Shown: positions 57,801 through 64,000 of the stretch, piece after piece
Layout of the letters: every line of letters begins with the position of its first letter
Position numbering within the stretch: position 1 is the first letter of the stretch
Source of the DNA: Nelumbo lutea
Lineage: Eukaryota > Streptophyta > Magnoliopsida > Proteales > Nelumbonaceae
Direction of reading: 5' to 3'
Assembly (NCBI GenBank): GCA_022828595.1
Contig: JAKGHH010000004.1
Location: 52,316,922 to 52,380,921 of the forward strand
DNA length: 64,000 nt
Made by a program: the position numbers and the translations under genes
The notes under the pieces: generated by a model
What the model saw: the letters and a program-made list of their open reading frames with translations, nothing else
What the model was told of the DNA's origin: nothing
Databases searched by the model: none

Positions 57801-58336
57801 TTAGTCTTGAGATTCTATATGCTCACAAATTTATTAGGAAATACAAACTCAAACATACTCAGCAAGCAGAAGCACTTGCAAAGGCCATCCTAGGCATCTA
57901 TCGATACCATGCTGTGAGAGATGCTTTCCATATTTGCCCGTCCCATTATAAGACTTTACTTGCATACAACTTAGCAGAAAAGCTTCCAGGGGGAGATACC
58001 ATTCTGGAAACTTTATCAAGACACTTAGAAATACTGAATTCTGGGATGTCTCAAGATGATGCAATTGAGAGTTCATCAGTTGACATGAATCGGCAGCCTT
58101 CATTGTCCCTGGTGTCATTTATTACACTCACTAGACTTGGCTTCATGTTACCAAAACTGTTAGATGTGGAGGTAGAAGCAAAGTTCCTGGAGAGGGATAT
58201 TTGGGTTGGTAAAATAAATCCTTTGGAATTGGCTGTGAAGCAATTGAAATGTAGCACTGGAAGAGCTGAGGCAGCACAGGAAACCGTGAATCAAGTGAAA
58301 GTGGAGGGAATTGATACAAACATAGCTGTGATGAAG
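14480..58336 (+). CDS. DUF639 family protein, split gene (seven exons seen, 3' end outside)
   Basis: Joined exons 14480-14643, 15830-16070, 16246-16332, 32537-32706, 55135-55277, 57473-57650 and 57733-58336 give 529 codons with no stop and consistent intron phases (2,0,0,2,1,2,0). The product matches the plant-specific DUF639 family (Arabidopsis At5g23390 type) along its length. Landmarks are PQLSPIANSVVSRCSK, FARIAPACAAVADIITVHNL, ALTSSSGG, VLQHTGISAWPG, KPELTGPLGARLFDKA, LPGGD and QVKVEGIDTN. Molecular function is unknown. In the family a C-terminal membrane-spanning region of roughly 150-170 residues follows, so the remaining exon(s) should lie beyond 64000. Introns 3, 4 and 7 are 16.2, 22.4 and over 5.6 kb, filled with retroelements. 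Conserved splice sites and an intact frame argue that the gene is still used. Confidence 0.9.
15830..16070 (+). CDS. DUF639 gene exon 2
   Basis: Acceptor 'ctatcacag|gatt', donor 'cacaaa|gtaaga'. It encodes residues 55-135, including ILQIPTEELQ, STYARNLLEFCSYQAL and MMLAWEDPGV. The methionine in the intron before it is not a start. Intron 1 is 1186 bp. Confidence 0.92.
16246..16332 (+). CDS. DUF639 gene exon 3 (87 bp)
   Basis: A 29-codon exon between 'gtcatag|ggag' and 'gttcag|gttcct'. It reads GDESCNVQENENEDGWSFFY, then SNSTNMAVQ, matching the acidic linker and DGWS.FY..PTNMA block of the family. Intron 2 is only 175 bp. It is too short to show up as a free-standing ORF. Confidence 0.88.
16355..16512. 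repeat. 80-bp tandem duplication in intron 3
   Basis: Two units of about 80 bp share 'catttaatrcataatgtaag' and 'gtggtggmaagc'. They sit right after the exon 3 donor and before Copia-A. Confidence 0.7.
16525..16853 (+). repeat. Copia-A 5' LTR
   Basis: Starts TGTAGAGATATTGGGCC, carries a pyrimidine-rich tract near its 3' end, and ends just before the primer site. Confidence 0.85.
17392..22068 (+). pseudogene. Copia-A gag-pol, heavily decayed, split by a LINE
   Basis: In order: gag from the ATG at 17392 (IVKLDGTNCLAW, then GKWGYISGSKKEP), zinc knuckle CEYCKKPKHTKDTC at 18065, protease remnant PWIIDSEASNH near 18430 (the family's DSGAS is changed), and integrase (IVHFDVWEP, FILFIDDFS) to 19280. 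A LINE fragment then interrupts at 19281-19867. Integrase resumes at 19868 with QNGVVE, followed by reverse transcriptase (about 20560-21300, including YVDYIVVTGDDV where YVDDIVVTG is usual) and RNase H (about 21640-22060, LAEAEYRAMAHGVSELLWLQ). Many frameshifts and stops, several being TGG to TAG or CAG to TAG. Not functional. Confidence 0.85.
19281..19867 (+). mobile_element. L1-type LINE 3' fragment inside Copia-A integrase
   Basis: Starts at 'ttcgtagggggttaaggg', equivalent to the L1 copy at 48650. It keeps the zinc-binding region before RNase H (PPKIMAFCWEVYHGKV, ISPNWCILCRAHEEDCYHLL) and then jumps to the 3' UTR. A 55-60 bp piece around 'gtagagctcac..ggaggrttgttatcacctactaat' is duplicated in tandem (19616-19704). 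It ends in A13. Copia-A integrase continues directly on both sides (CTIQQ / QNGVVE). Confidence 0.85.
22090..22272 (+). repeat. Copia-A 3' LTR, left part
   Basis: Begins TGTAGAGATATTGGGCC like the 5' LTR and is cut after 'aaatttatt' by Copia-B. The rest of this LTR is at 32263-32419. Confidence 0.85.
22273..22478 (-). repeat. Copia-B 3' LTR
   Basis: On minus it begins TGTTAAAAGGTTGCTTATG and ends in a GA/CT-rich tract and CTTTGTTT. It pairs with 32069-32262. Confidence 0.85.
22486..22933 (-). pseudogene. Copia-B protease joined to RNase H tail
   Basis: On minus the protease region (IIDFGASDHMTG, then YHLLFGRDKVTLANGSFSTI and LSNVLHVPKLPIYLFSIS) runs without a break into TPHIKSEEQLADIFTKGLHH and DLCDKLGMIDLYVPT, the C-terminus of copia RNase H. 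The join is near 22615. Integrase and reverse transcriptase are absent, so the element depended on others to move. A stop replaces the W of PWIIDSGAS. Confidence 0.85.
22934..23150 (+). repeat. Copia-C 5' LTR
   Basis: 217 bp, TG to CA, followed immediately by TGGTATCAGAGCA. Carries a TATAAAT at about 23021 as a likely promoter word. Confidence 0.95.
26483..28443 (-). repeat. repeat D, complete copy: likely long solo LTR inside Copia-C
   Basis: On minus it runs TGTTAGACAGTTTTGTATGCC to CATCTACA, 1961 bp, with no coding region. The TG..CA ends, the 'agaaaattttTGAAATTC'-like 3' end and the length recall long LTRs of Angela/BARE-type copia elements; that link is from memory of the family and tentative. 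Copia-C integrase sequence stops and resumes at its borders. A candidate short target repeat is 'agag' (26478-26481 and 28446-28449). It contains an (AT)n microsatellite at about 27767-27811. Confidence 0.75.
27767..27811. repeat. (AT)n microsatellite
   Basis: An uninterrupted run of alternating a and t within repeat D. It is missing in the D copies at 8048 and 45890. Confidence 0.9.
30255..30471 (+). repeat. Copia-C 3' LTR
   Basis: 217 bp, same ends as the 5' LTR, preceded by the purine tract and followed by the AGGAT target repeat. Confidence 0.95.
30477..31485 (-). pseudogene. Copia-B gag
   Basis: Starts on minus at the ATG at 31485 (MSIEHSATSGISSMQNGMSG), with LDGLNYLEWSKGIRL and NQENSKIMSWLLVSMQPE. 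It breaks at 31171, and further pieces to 30480 include the damaged zinc knuckle region and HGKPKWAQELNKKQ. It is closely related to Copia-C gag. Copia-C cuts it at the AGGAT target site. Confidence 0.8.
32069..32262 (-). repeat. Copia-B 5' LTR
   Basis: On minus it begins TGTTAAAAGGTTGTTTATG. It is followed on minus by the primer site. Confidence 0.85.
32263..32419 (+). repeat. Copia-A 3' LTR, right part
   Basis: Resumes as 'aattaataaaagtttgggg', matching 5' LTR positions from about 16690, and runs to 'gttatttttcttca'. Confidence 0.85.
32537..32706 (+). CDS. DUF639 gene exon 4
   Basis: Acceptor 'ggaccag|gttgat', donor 'gacaa|gtatgc' in phase 2. It encodes VDDKKTVGPEAFARIAPA, ITVHNLFEALTSSSGG and IYNKYLGSLDK. 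It is separated from exon 3 by 16.2 kb of nested retroelements and from exon 5 by 22.4 kb. Confidence 0.93.
32707..33019. other. intron 4 start, no element recognised
   Basis: Plain intron sequence. The long open frame that begins in exon 4 simply reads through the donor. Confidence 0.5.
33628..33684 (+). mobile_element. ultra-short L1 insertion with target repeats
   Basis: AAAAAGACCCGCTAAC occurs at 33628-33643 and 33669-33684. Between them lie only TGCTGTTATTGATC plus poly(A), 25 bp in all. TGTTGTTATTGATCAA is the 3' end of the L1 at 52804-53679, so this is an L1 insertion truncated to its last 14 bases. Confidence 0.75.
34624..34941 (+). repeat. Copia-E 5' LTR
   Basis: Starts TGTTGAGTGGGCCGAC, has TATAAATA at about 34785, and ends TTTTCTACT before the primer site. 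Confidence 0.95.
35413..39804 (+). pseudogene. Copia-E gag-pol with a few frameshifts and stops
   Basis: Gag ATG at 35413 (MEGHRVEYKPGNEMRLVRGG), zinc knuckle CDYCKKPKHTRDTC near 36184, protease PWIIDFGASEHMT near 36540, LWHNRLGHLSF, integrase 36990-37820, reverse transcriptase with YVDDIVVTGND (about 38840) and SLYGLKQSPRAWF, RNase H to 39804. Frame changes occur near 35958 (one extra a), 36310 (C run), 36980 (T10) and 37566 (C5). Stops are TAG at 37819 (for CAG), TGA at 39163 (for CGA) and TAG near 39338 (for TGG). The protease motif DSG reads DFG. A recently mobile copy just past coding ability. Confidence 0.93.
39799..40112 (+). repeat. Copia-E 3' LTR
   Basis: 314 bp with the same ends as the 5' LTR, followed by CTTTA. 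Confidence 0.95.
40954..43811 (+). mobile_element. L1-p, 5'-truncated L1 LINE
   Basis: Target repeat AAATGTTCTTT (11 bp) at 40943-40953 and 43812-43822. It starts within the reverse transcriptase and ends '..cagtttattgat' plus A run. It interrupts the RTE element with the RTE reading continuing on both sides. Confidence 0.93.
40960..43712 (+). pseudogene. L1-p ORF2 remnant: RT, zinc region, RNase H
   Basis: Reverse transcriptase from KALGLDGFTVAFYQ, with LNFTFITLIPKK, GIKQGDPLSPFLFTLIADVL, and FVDD in place of the usual Y/FADD box (41669-41680), then SYLGLPLG. The zf-RVT region lies at about 42740-43000 and has lost part of its cysteine pattern (CKVNGECTHHLLISCPL). The C-terminal RNase H runs 43290-43712 (FDGSSEGNPGPSGI, then DSLRAEILAVLEGAKRAKEL and WVKRDSNSMADALAKQ). 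There are several frame changes and stops. The RNase H domain marks the plant L1 group that carries one. Confidence 0.88.
44370..44684. other. intron sequence, nothing recognised
   Basis: AT-rich sequence between the RTE LINE and Copia-F. Confidence 0.5.
44685..44909 (+). repeat. Copia-F 5' LTR
   Basis: 225 bp, TGTTGAGATTATG to TTTACA, with a (CTT)n run at about 44855-44892. Shares 'tttgtattttgggtg' and 'aaacggtaacacacc'-like blocks with the Copia-G LTR. Confidence 0.75.
45890..47789 (+). repeat. repeat D, near-complete copy inside L1-q
   Basis: Begins TGTTAGACAGTTTTGTATGCC and follows the 26483-28443 copy throughout in opposite orientation, to 'gcgtccatg'. It lacks about the last 30 bp. 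No coding region; the open frames are shadows. Confidence 0.8.
47795..49794 (+). pseudogene. L1-q ORF2 C-terminal part
   Basis: Starts in the palm region (SNLRINLEKSCMVGINLEVG), then NLPAYFLSVFRIPVREVRKL, LMRDFLWELGQEKKDH, WIRYEVCSGN-type region, zf-RVT (ISPNWCILCRAHSEDCYHLL), then RNase H from SWSPPSEGSLKLNFDGSSLG to VLAKQGEAQ. A few stops and frameshifts; 48878-49597 is open for 239 codons. Same subfamily as the LINE fragment at 19281. Confidence 0.85.
50084..50365 (+). repeat. LTR-like block joining Copia-F gag to Copia-H pol
   Basis: Begins TGTAGAGGGACTGGGC and shares order of words with the Copia-A LTR ('ttatgttaatgggcc', 'ccccattaagggcatc'-type block, CT-rich end). It ends where Copia-H pol begins. 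It may be a solo LTR or a deletion product; no target repeat is seen. Confidence 0.6.
52248..52661. mobile_element. hAT-type MITE in Copia-H reverse transcriptase
   Basis: 414 bp. Ends TAGGGGTGTCAATTGGAC and (reverse complement) TAAGGGTGTCAATGGACC. 8-bp target repeat GTGGTCAC (52240-52247) and GTGCTCAC (52662-52669), one mismatch. The body repeats GGTCCAATCCAATCC-like words many times. No coding capacity. Confidence 0.88.
52804..53679 (-). mobile_element. L1-h, 5'-truncated antisense L1 fragment
   Basis: A perfect 21-bp target repeat lies at 52783-52803 and 53680-53700. On minus the fragment is open from its truncation point to the natural stop at 52917, ends '..gttgttattgatcaa', and has almost no poly(A). 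The perfect target repeat and open frame make it one of the more recent insertions. Confidence 0.95.
52917..53679 (-). pseudogene. L1-h ORF2 C-terminus with RNase H
   Basis: About 254 codons: LFGCSWNPPSNLQSLF, then WRCSRAAVCWALWEERNSKI, VIQWLKSSEL, and RNase H from WAPPPAGFLKLNFDGSSRGN (acidic residue of the DG.S motif present) through DSLRAEIFAVMEGVQRAKEM to SVNSFADGLAKQGVE. The D, E, D and final D positions of RNase H type 1 can be matched. No reverse transcriptase remains. Confidence 0.9.
54485..54742 (+). repeat. Copia-H 3' LTR
   Basis: TGTAACATGTACTAG to ..TATCAACA, after the purine tract. No partner 5' LTR is present in the window. Confidence 0.65.
54897..55190 (+). repeat. 147-bp tandem duplication across the exon 5 acceptor
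   Basis: Units 54897-55043 and 55044-55190 both run from 'tgagatggtgcatttgtctg' through 'tacattttaytgcag' into the first 56 bp of exon 5, ending at 'ccagccttacac'. The first unit's exon part (from 54988) has mismatches and is cut off. It keeps a usable-looking acceptor but no donor of its own nearby. Confidence 0.92.
55135..55277 (+). CDS. DUF639 gene exon 5
   Basis: Acceptor 'tattgcag|gatg', donor 'gcctg|gtgagg' in phase 1. It encodes MIKNAKSASGLPLASSLTLA, EGEVILDVDGSVPTQPVLQH and TGISAWPG. The second of two duplicated acceptors is chosen because it alone continues into the conserved exon. Confidence 0.9.
55278..56296. other. intron 5, left part, no element recognised
   Basis: AT-rich intron with small duplications ('tacaaatacaaatatgtaca' type words near 55350). 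No coding. Confidence 0.5.
56297..56764. mobile_element. hAT-type MITE in intron 5
   Basis: 468 bp. Inverted ends AAATGTTTTAAAAC and (reverse complement) CAGTGTTTTAAAAGG. 8-bp target repeat GTTGACGG (56289-56296) and GTTGATGG (56765-56772), one mismatch. The right part is rich in 'gaggcatatgcct' palindromic words. The frames of 80-100 codons on minus are chance. Confidence 0.85.
56765..57472. other. intron 5, right part, no element recognised
   Basis: Plain AT-rich intron. Confidence 0.5.
57473..57650 (+). CDS. DUF639 gene exon 6
   Basis: Acceptor 'gcggcag|ggcg', donor 'agctat|gtaagt'. It encodes RLTLTNYALYFESLGVGLYE, then DLKQIVKPELTGPLGARLFD and KALMYKSTA, a core block of the family. Intron 5 (2195 bp) holds a MITE; intron 6 is 82 bp. 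Confidence 0.93.
57733..58336 (+). CDS. DUF639 gene exon 7
   Basis: Acceptor 'attttacag|acca', donor 'atgaag|gtgtgt' in phase 0. It encodes 201 codons with PEPVYLEFPEFKG, RRDYWLEISLEILYAHKFIR, AILGIYRYHAVRDAF, LAEKLPGGD, a linker, then NPLELAVKQL and VNQVKVEGIDTNIAVMK. In Arabidopsis the next exon starts with the hydrophobic ELLLPF region, which should lie after Copia-G outside the window. Confidence 0.93.
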
Positions 58337-59352
58337 GTGTGTTGTGAATTTTGTGCTCTTTACTGGACTTTGTTTCATGTTCTTATTACTAAATTAACTT
58401 TTAAAAATAGCTATTGCAATATCTATTTTTAAAACTTATAAGGAGAACTAAGAGTTCTTAGATAAGAACAGCATTTGAATTTACAAGAAAAGAAAAATTA
58501 CATGTCCTGTAATTAATAGAGAAATAATTATAAAAAAATTAGTAGAGGAGAAATGATGACATGTATCATTCAGTAAGCAGTACCCTTCTGGGCAATTTTG
58601 ATAAGAACTAAAGTTACATAGTTTTGTTAAGGTGTATAGGCAACTCTAGATGATAGTGGAGTGGCTAGTTGCACAAATTTCTAAAGAAGAAATACCTTAT
58701 CTAAGCTAATTTCCCAGTTCTGTATATCAGCCAACATGTATATAAAGTGAAAATTAGTTATTCTATCCAATAATAACAACGGATTTTATATTGAAACATG
58801 CAAAGTCATTATATTACAAATACAATAGCATTTTAAATCAATTCTTTCGATATTTCAAATAGAACATTATTATATAAGAAGTTGATAGGTTACTGCCTAT
58901 CACAGAGCTCTCTTCGAGGGAGAGCTAACCACCTCAAAATGGTGGGGGTGGGGAAATCGAGAGAAAGGAGGAAGATTGGATCTAACTTCTTTGCCTTCTC
59001 TTCCCTGGGCTAGATATTTATAATCATCTCTCTCCTCAATATATTCTGTTACATCAAATCATGCATTTTATTCCTTCTAACCATCTTAGGCATGTGGCTT
59101 CCTACTGTAGATTTGAGCGAAGAGTCTGGAAGTGGCTCAAGCTGAGATACCTTCCCACATGGACCTTCCTGAAAATGTTGGCCTATCAGAATTATTTCAT
59201 AGAAATTACAAGTCAAAAAACTAGTAGCAAATAAAGCAGGCTATATTTTTATACTAATAAAAGATTTAAGAGAGAGATAAGGAGAGAGTATTGAGGAGAA
59301 AAACAAGGTACCAAGCCCATGTTATATTTAATTCATAGTTGTCAACTAGTAT
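58337..59352. other. intron 7, left part, no element recognised
   Basis: AT-rich intron; a GC-richer patch near 58890-59040 could be old repeat material. No coding. Confidence 0.45.
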
Positions 59353-59579
59353 TGTAAATCTAGGGTTTATATGAGAAAGGAAGAAAGAAAGAGGGAAAGG
59401 AGAAGAAGAGAGGAATGTGTCGAATGGTGTGTTCTTGTTACTGTTCACACCCTCAGAAAGCATTTTATATTTTGAAACAAGAAATTACAAAGAGGTCCTT
59501 ACTTGGGCACCCAAATACAAAAAGAGTACAAAGAGAAGAAGTAAAGACTAAAAACACCCTTGCCTAAACTTTCTCAACA
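59353..59579 (-). repeat. Copia-G 3' LTR
   Basis: 227 bp on minus from TGTTGAGAAAGTTTAGG to TAGATTTACA, nearly the same length as the Copia-F LTR and similar in order of words. Confidence 0.8.
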
Positions 59580-62500
59580 CTCTCCCTCAAGCTGAGCATA
59601 TATGTTAATCATGCCCAACTTGGCAAGGTTCTTAGCAAACTTTGGGTGGTGAACACTTTTAGTGAGGCAATCGGCTAGTTGGTCTTCCGATCTTACAGAA
59701 GGAAGGCAAATTTCTCCACTAGCAATTTTTTCTTTAATAAAGTGTCTGTCCACCTCAATATGCTTTGTACGATCATGTTGAACAGGATTGTGGGCAGTGT
59801 TTATGGCTGCTTGATTGTCACAATACAGTCTCATTGTTATCCGCTTGGATGCCCATCTCAGCCAATAAGGTCTTCAACTAGAGTAGTTTAGACACTCCAT
59901 GAGCCATTGCCCTGTATTTTGCCTTAGCACTAGAACGAGTAACCACAGATTGTTTCTTACTTCTCCATTTAACCACATTGCCTCCGACTAATGTACAATA
60001 ACCAGATGTTGATTTTCTATCATCAATGGACCCTGCCCAATCTGCATTTGTGTAAGCCTCAATCTTTAGATGGTTGTGGTTGGAATACAACATCCCTTTA
60101 CTAGGGCATCCTTTCAAATAGGCTAAAATTCTATTAACTGCCTGCATATGAGAGGTCCTAGGTTCATGCATATATTGGCTAACCACTCCAACAACATAGG
60201 ATATGTCAAGTCTAGTCAAACAGAGATACAGAAGGTGGCCCGCCAATCTCTGATATACCCCTTTGTCTGGAAGAACTTCTCCTTCAGTAGCACTCAACTT
60301 GTGGTTGGGATCAATTGGAGTTTCTACAGGTTTACATCCTAATTTTCCAACTTTATAGCAAGTCAAGTACATATTTCCTTTGCGACAGAAAAATTCCCTT
60401 CTTAGATCTTGCAACTTCAATGCCAAGAAAGTATCGGAGATCACCAAGGTCTTTAATCTCAAATTCAGAAGCAAGGAAGGACTTTAACTGGGAGATACCT
60501 GTTATATCGTCACCTGTCACAACAATGTCATCAACATATACTATCAGCATTGTTACTCTTCTATCAACTCTTCTAATGAATAAAGTGTAGTCTGCCTGAG
60601 ATTGAGAAAACCCAATCTTTAAGATAGCATTTCTGAACTTGTCAAGCCAAGCTCTAGGAGATTGTTTGAGCCCATACAAGGACTTCTTTAAGCGACAAAC
60701 TTTTCCTTCACTGTTAGGAAAGGTCACCCCAGGTGGTAAGTCCATATACACTTCCTCTTGTAAGTCCCCATTGAGGAAGGCATTCTTCACATCCATTTGA
60801 TATAAAGACCAAGAGTAATGGGCAGCAAGAGAAATGATCACATGAATAAAGTTCATTTTAGGAACTGGAGCAAAGGTTTTTAGATAATCAATGCCATAAG
60901 TTTGTGTGTATCCTTTGGCTACAAGTCGAGCTTTGTACCTCTCAATTGAGTCATTGACCTTGTGCTTAATAGTGTAGACCCACTTACACTCAACAGGAGT
61001 CTTATCCTTAGGACAAGGAACAACCTCCCAAGTTTGGTTCTTTATCAGGGCCTCCATCTCTTGGTTCATGGCTTCCTTCCAATGAGGGGACTGCGCTACC
61101 TCTGTAATACTGCGAGGGATGGAAACAGAAGAGATGGTAGAAATATAGGCACAATAGGAAGGTGAGAGAGCATCATAAGACACATAGTTAGTAATAGGGT
61201 ACTTGCTGCATGCCCTCTTCCCTTTTTGAGTGGCAATAGGAAGATCAAGGTCAGGATTAGTAATAGAATTATCAGGAGGTTCAAGATTACTTGAGTCTGG
61301 GAGATCAAATTCTGATGGGCATTCTACTGTAGGAGCCACCCTCTTACTGCACCTGATGAAAAATTGCTGCCAGGACCGAGGCCGATACATAGGAGGAGGA
61401 GGAGGAGGAGAAGGAATACCATCGTTGCAGGGAAGAGAGGGAGGAGGAGGAACAGAAGAGACAGGGGCAGGAAGGCAAAAGGGAGTCCAATGTTCACTTG
61501 CATTCTCCCCCTGAAGAGAAGGATGGGATGACTGGAAAAAGGAAGAGGACTCCAAAAAGGTAGCATCCTTAGAGACATATTTCTTGCTAGAGAGAGCATC
61601 AAAGCATCTATAGCCTTTCTGGACAGGAGAGTAACTAAGGAAGACACATTTAACTGACTTAGGATCAAACTTACACCGGGAAGGACTCATATCATGAACA
61701 AAACAAACACAACCAAAGATTTTAAGGGGGAGATTGGAAAGAGGTTCATCAGGAATGAGAAGTTGATGAGGAGATTGAAGATTAAGGGTCCTTGAAGGAA
61801 GTCTATTGATGAGATACACAGATGTCTCAACAACATCACCCCAGAAACGGGTGGGAACATGAGTCTGAAATAGTAAACCTCGAGCAACTTCAACCACATG
61901 CCTATTCTTCCTTTCAGCTACCCCATTTTGTTGTGGAGTATGACTACATGAACTCTAGTGAATAATGCGCCGATCTTCAAGAGGTCTATGCAAATGATGT
62001 TCAAAGTATTCCTTGGCATTGTCAGATCTTATTATCTTAACTCTTTTCTCAAACTGTGTCTCTACCATATTCATGAAGTTTTGAACCACCATAGGAACTT
62101 CATCTCTACTTTTCATCAAGTAGAGCCATGTATACCGACTGTAGTCATCAATGAAGAGGATGAAGTATTTATACCCACCCATGCAAGGGATAGCATATGG
62201 GCCCCAAACATCAATATGAATCAAATGAAAAGCAACATTATTTCTTTTACTATTAGCAAAATATGTAGTTCTATACTATTTTGATAGATGACAAACTTCA
62301 CATTCAAAGTTCAACTTTGACACAGAGTAAAATAAGTTCGGAAACAAAAGTTTTACAGAATTGAAAGACATACGAACAAGAAGAAGATGCCATAATTTCA
62401 ACACTCATTTTCTCATTTGAACAAAACTCAGTCTGGCTTGATAATCCATGCTCTGAAGGTCCATCAAAGAGGTAGACTCCATCAGTTTCATGCCCACTTC

Positions 62501-63862
62501 CAATCATTTTCCCTGTGCTCAGGTCCTAAAAAACACAATGGGTAGGAAAAAAGGTCACTTAGCAATTACAGGATTTAGTAAGAGAACTAATAGACAACAA
62601 ACTTTTATGTAATTGAGGCACATGAAGAACCAATTCAAGAGAAAGATTATGAGTGAGTTTGACTTCACCCTGACCCGAAATAGGGGTCTGAGATCCATTA
62701 GCAACAGTTATCTTGCCCTTCCTTGGGGTTAACTTATATGAGGTAAAATGTGAAGGCATACTAGTCATATGGGCACTAGCCCGGAGTCTACAATCCGAGG
62801 ACTTAAAAATGTGGAACAAGCAAGTGCAGTACCTGTCTTGGCATATGAACTAGATGGATTACTAAGTCCAGAACCAGATGAGGAGGATGTACCACCCTTT
62901 TCCATTTTCAGCAGTAAATTCCTGAGTTTGTCTATTACATCAGAGGAGTCATGAACATTAGAAGGTTGAACATTATTACCAACTGTAGCCAAGTGAGCAT
63001 TTCCCTTCCTCCCGGTTTTGTACTTTTCTGGTTTTAAGTGAGGATTGAGCTTCCAACACTTTTCCTTAGTAGTATGTCTTGGCTTCTTGCAATAATCCGA
63101 AACCACATCCTCAGCCTTCTCAATAACATGGTGCTTACTAGTATTTTGCTTGGATTGAGATGACATAAAGGCAGAGTGATCAATCGTAGGAGGTTGCATC
63201 ATGGCTGCCTTTCTACTCTATTTCCCTTGTACAAGGGAGTAAATGGAAGCAAGAGTGACAATGCCGACACTAAGAATATGTTGCCTAATAAAATCAAATT
63301 CTAGATTCAAGCCAGCCAAGAAATCAAAGATTCTATTCTCCTCTATATACTTTCGATATTGCTCACCATCTTCAGGGTCCTTTCATACAAGAGTCTTCAT
63401 GTGATCCATTTCTTCTCAGAGAGATTGTAGAGAAGAGAAATACATAGCCATAGATCTCTCCCCCTGATGCATACTACAAGCTTCTCGCCGAAGCTGGTAT
63501 GCTTTAGCAGTATTGTTAACTTGGGAATAAGTGGCAACAACTCTATCCCAAATATCTTTGGCCATTGGAAGAAACATGTAGTTTCGGGCAATATGATGTT
63601 GCATTGAGCAAATCAACCATGACATTACAAGAGAGTTATCCTGTTCCCACTTCACATATTTTGGATCTTCCAGATTTGGCTTCACCTCCTTTCCTGTGAT
63701 GAATCCCAGTTTACCTCTCCCAGTGATGGTAAGTTTAGCAGATTGGAACCATTATAAAAAGTTGGTTCCATCAAGTTTAACAATGGTTATCATACCACTG
63801 GAAATGTCTGCACTTCCCGGGAACACACTGGAAACCATCTGTACATCCTTAGATGATTCCAT
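59574..63862 (-). pseudogene. Copia-G gag-pol, moderately preserved
   Basis: Gag ATG at 63862 (MESSKDVQMVSSVFPGSADI) with TAA at codon 37 (63754-63752). Gag resumes at 63685 (YVKWEQDNSLVMSW, IARNYMFL). Zinc knuckle about 63094-63050 has one extra residue (CKKPRHTTKEKC). Protease near 62815 is frameshifted around DSG. Integrase 62224-61955 (MIHIDVWGPYAIPCMGGYKY, IIRSDNAKEYF) ends in a stop at 61955. The long frame 61897-60353 (514 codons) covers the integrase end and reverse transcriptase (YVDDIVVTGDD, DVKNAFLNGDLQEEVYMDLP). After a frame change near 60370, RNase H is at 60350-59878 and, after a stop, 59834-59574. Not translatable as one protein. Confidence 0.92.
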
Positions 63863-64000
63863 AATCTATCAAAACACTTTCGCGTCAACCAAAAGGGGCC
63901 CCAAATACTTAACCACAGCTAAGGACCCAGGAAACTAGGCCACCACATGGTTAAGAAGCAAAAAAGGGCCAAAAAACTAAGTTGGTGCCAAAATAGAGGG

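Larger units (their letters stand above)
59353..64000 (-). mobile_element. Copia-G, Ty1/copia element running off the window (minus)
   Basis: 3' LTR at 59353-59579, purine tract CTTGAGGGAGAG next to it, then on minus RNase H, RT, integrase, protease and gag back to a start at 63862. By comparison with Copia-F (LTR to gag start about 540 bp) the primer site and 5' LTR should lie beyond 64000. It sits in intron 7 of the host gene, antisense to it. Confidence 0.9.

Noticed and set aside
1..64000. tRNA, rRNA, CRISPR, organellar or bacterial genes
   Set aside because: None seen; tRNA-Met-like words are the primer sites of copia elements.

Overview
The window is nuclear DNA of a flowering plant. 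It contains one split host gene of the plant-specific DUF639 family, and the rest is mostly transposable elements in several layers of insertion. The plant origin follows from the DUF639 gene, Ty1/copia elements with a tRNA-Met type primer site, RNase H-bearing L1 LINEs, an RTE LINE, and a captured exon of an AUX1/LAX auxin carrier. The species cannot be told from the sequence. No RNA gene, CRISPR array or bacterial-type operon was seen.

Layout. 1-690 is a broken Ty3/Gypsy gag on the minus strand. 700-14050 is AT-rich intergenic DNA with degenerate tandem repeats. It holds a 1.85 kb terminal-inverted-repeat transposon (4077-5921) that carries the LAX exon, and fragments of LTRs and MITE-like elements. 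A 134-bp tandem repeat (three copies, 13654-14053) lies just before the host promoter.

The host gene is on the plus strand from 14480 to beyond the window. Seven coding exons can be read (14480-14643, 15830-16070, 16246-16332, 32537-32706, 55135-55277, 57473-57650, 57733-58336). They splice in consistent phase to 529 codons; the C-terminal part, about 150-170 residues in the family, lies past 64000. Intron 3 is 16.2 kb, intron 4 is 22.4 kb, and intron 7 exceeds 5.6 kb, all because of insertions.

Intron 3 holds a four-level nest: Copia-A (plus) contains Copia-B (minus, internally deleted), which contains Copia-C (plus, perfect 5-bp target duplication), which contains a ~1.96 kb LTR-like repeat D (minus). 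LTR divergence falls from outside to inside as expected. Intron 4 holds a minus L1 split by retroposon X, itself split by the young Copia-E; an RTE LINE split by an L1; Copia-F split by an L1 split by a D copy; and a decayed Copia-H split by a hAT-type MITE and an antisense L1 fragment. Intron 5 holds a second hAT-type MITE. Intron 7 holds Copia-G on the minus strand, running off the window.

No element has an uninterrupted coding capacity. The only gene likely to be functional is the DUF639 gene, whose transcript must splice out every insertion. Elements in sense orientation (A, C, E, F, H) could contribute poly(A) sites inside introns; antisense ones (B, G, D at 26483) could form fold-back RNA with related sense copies. 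These last two points are inference.
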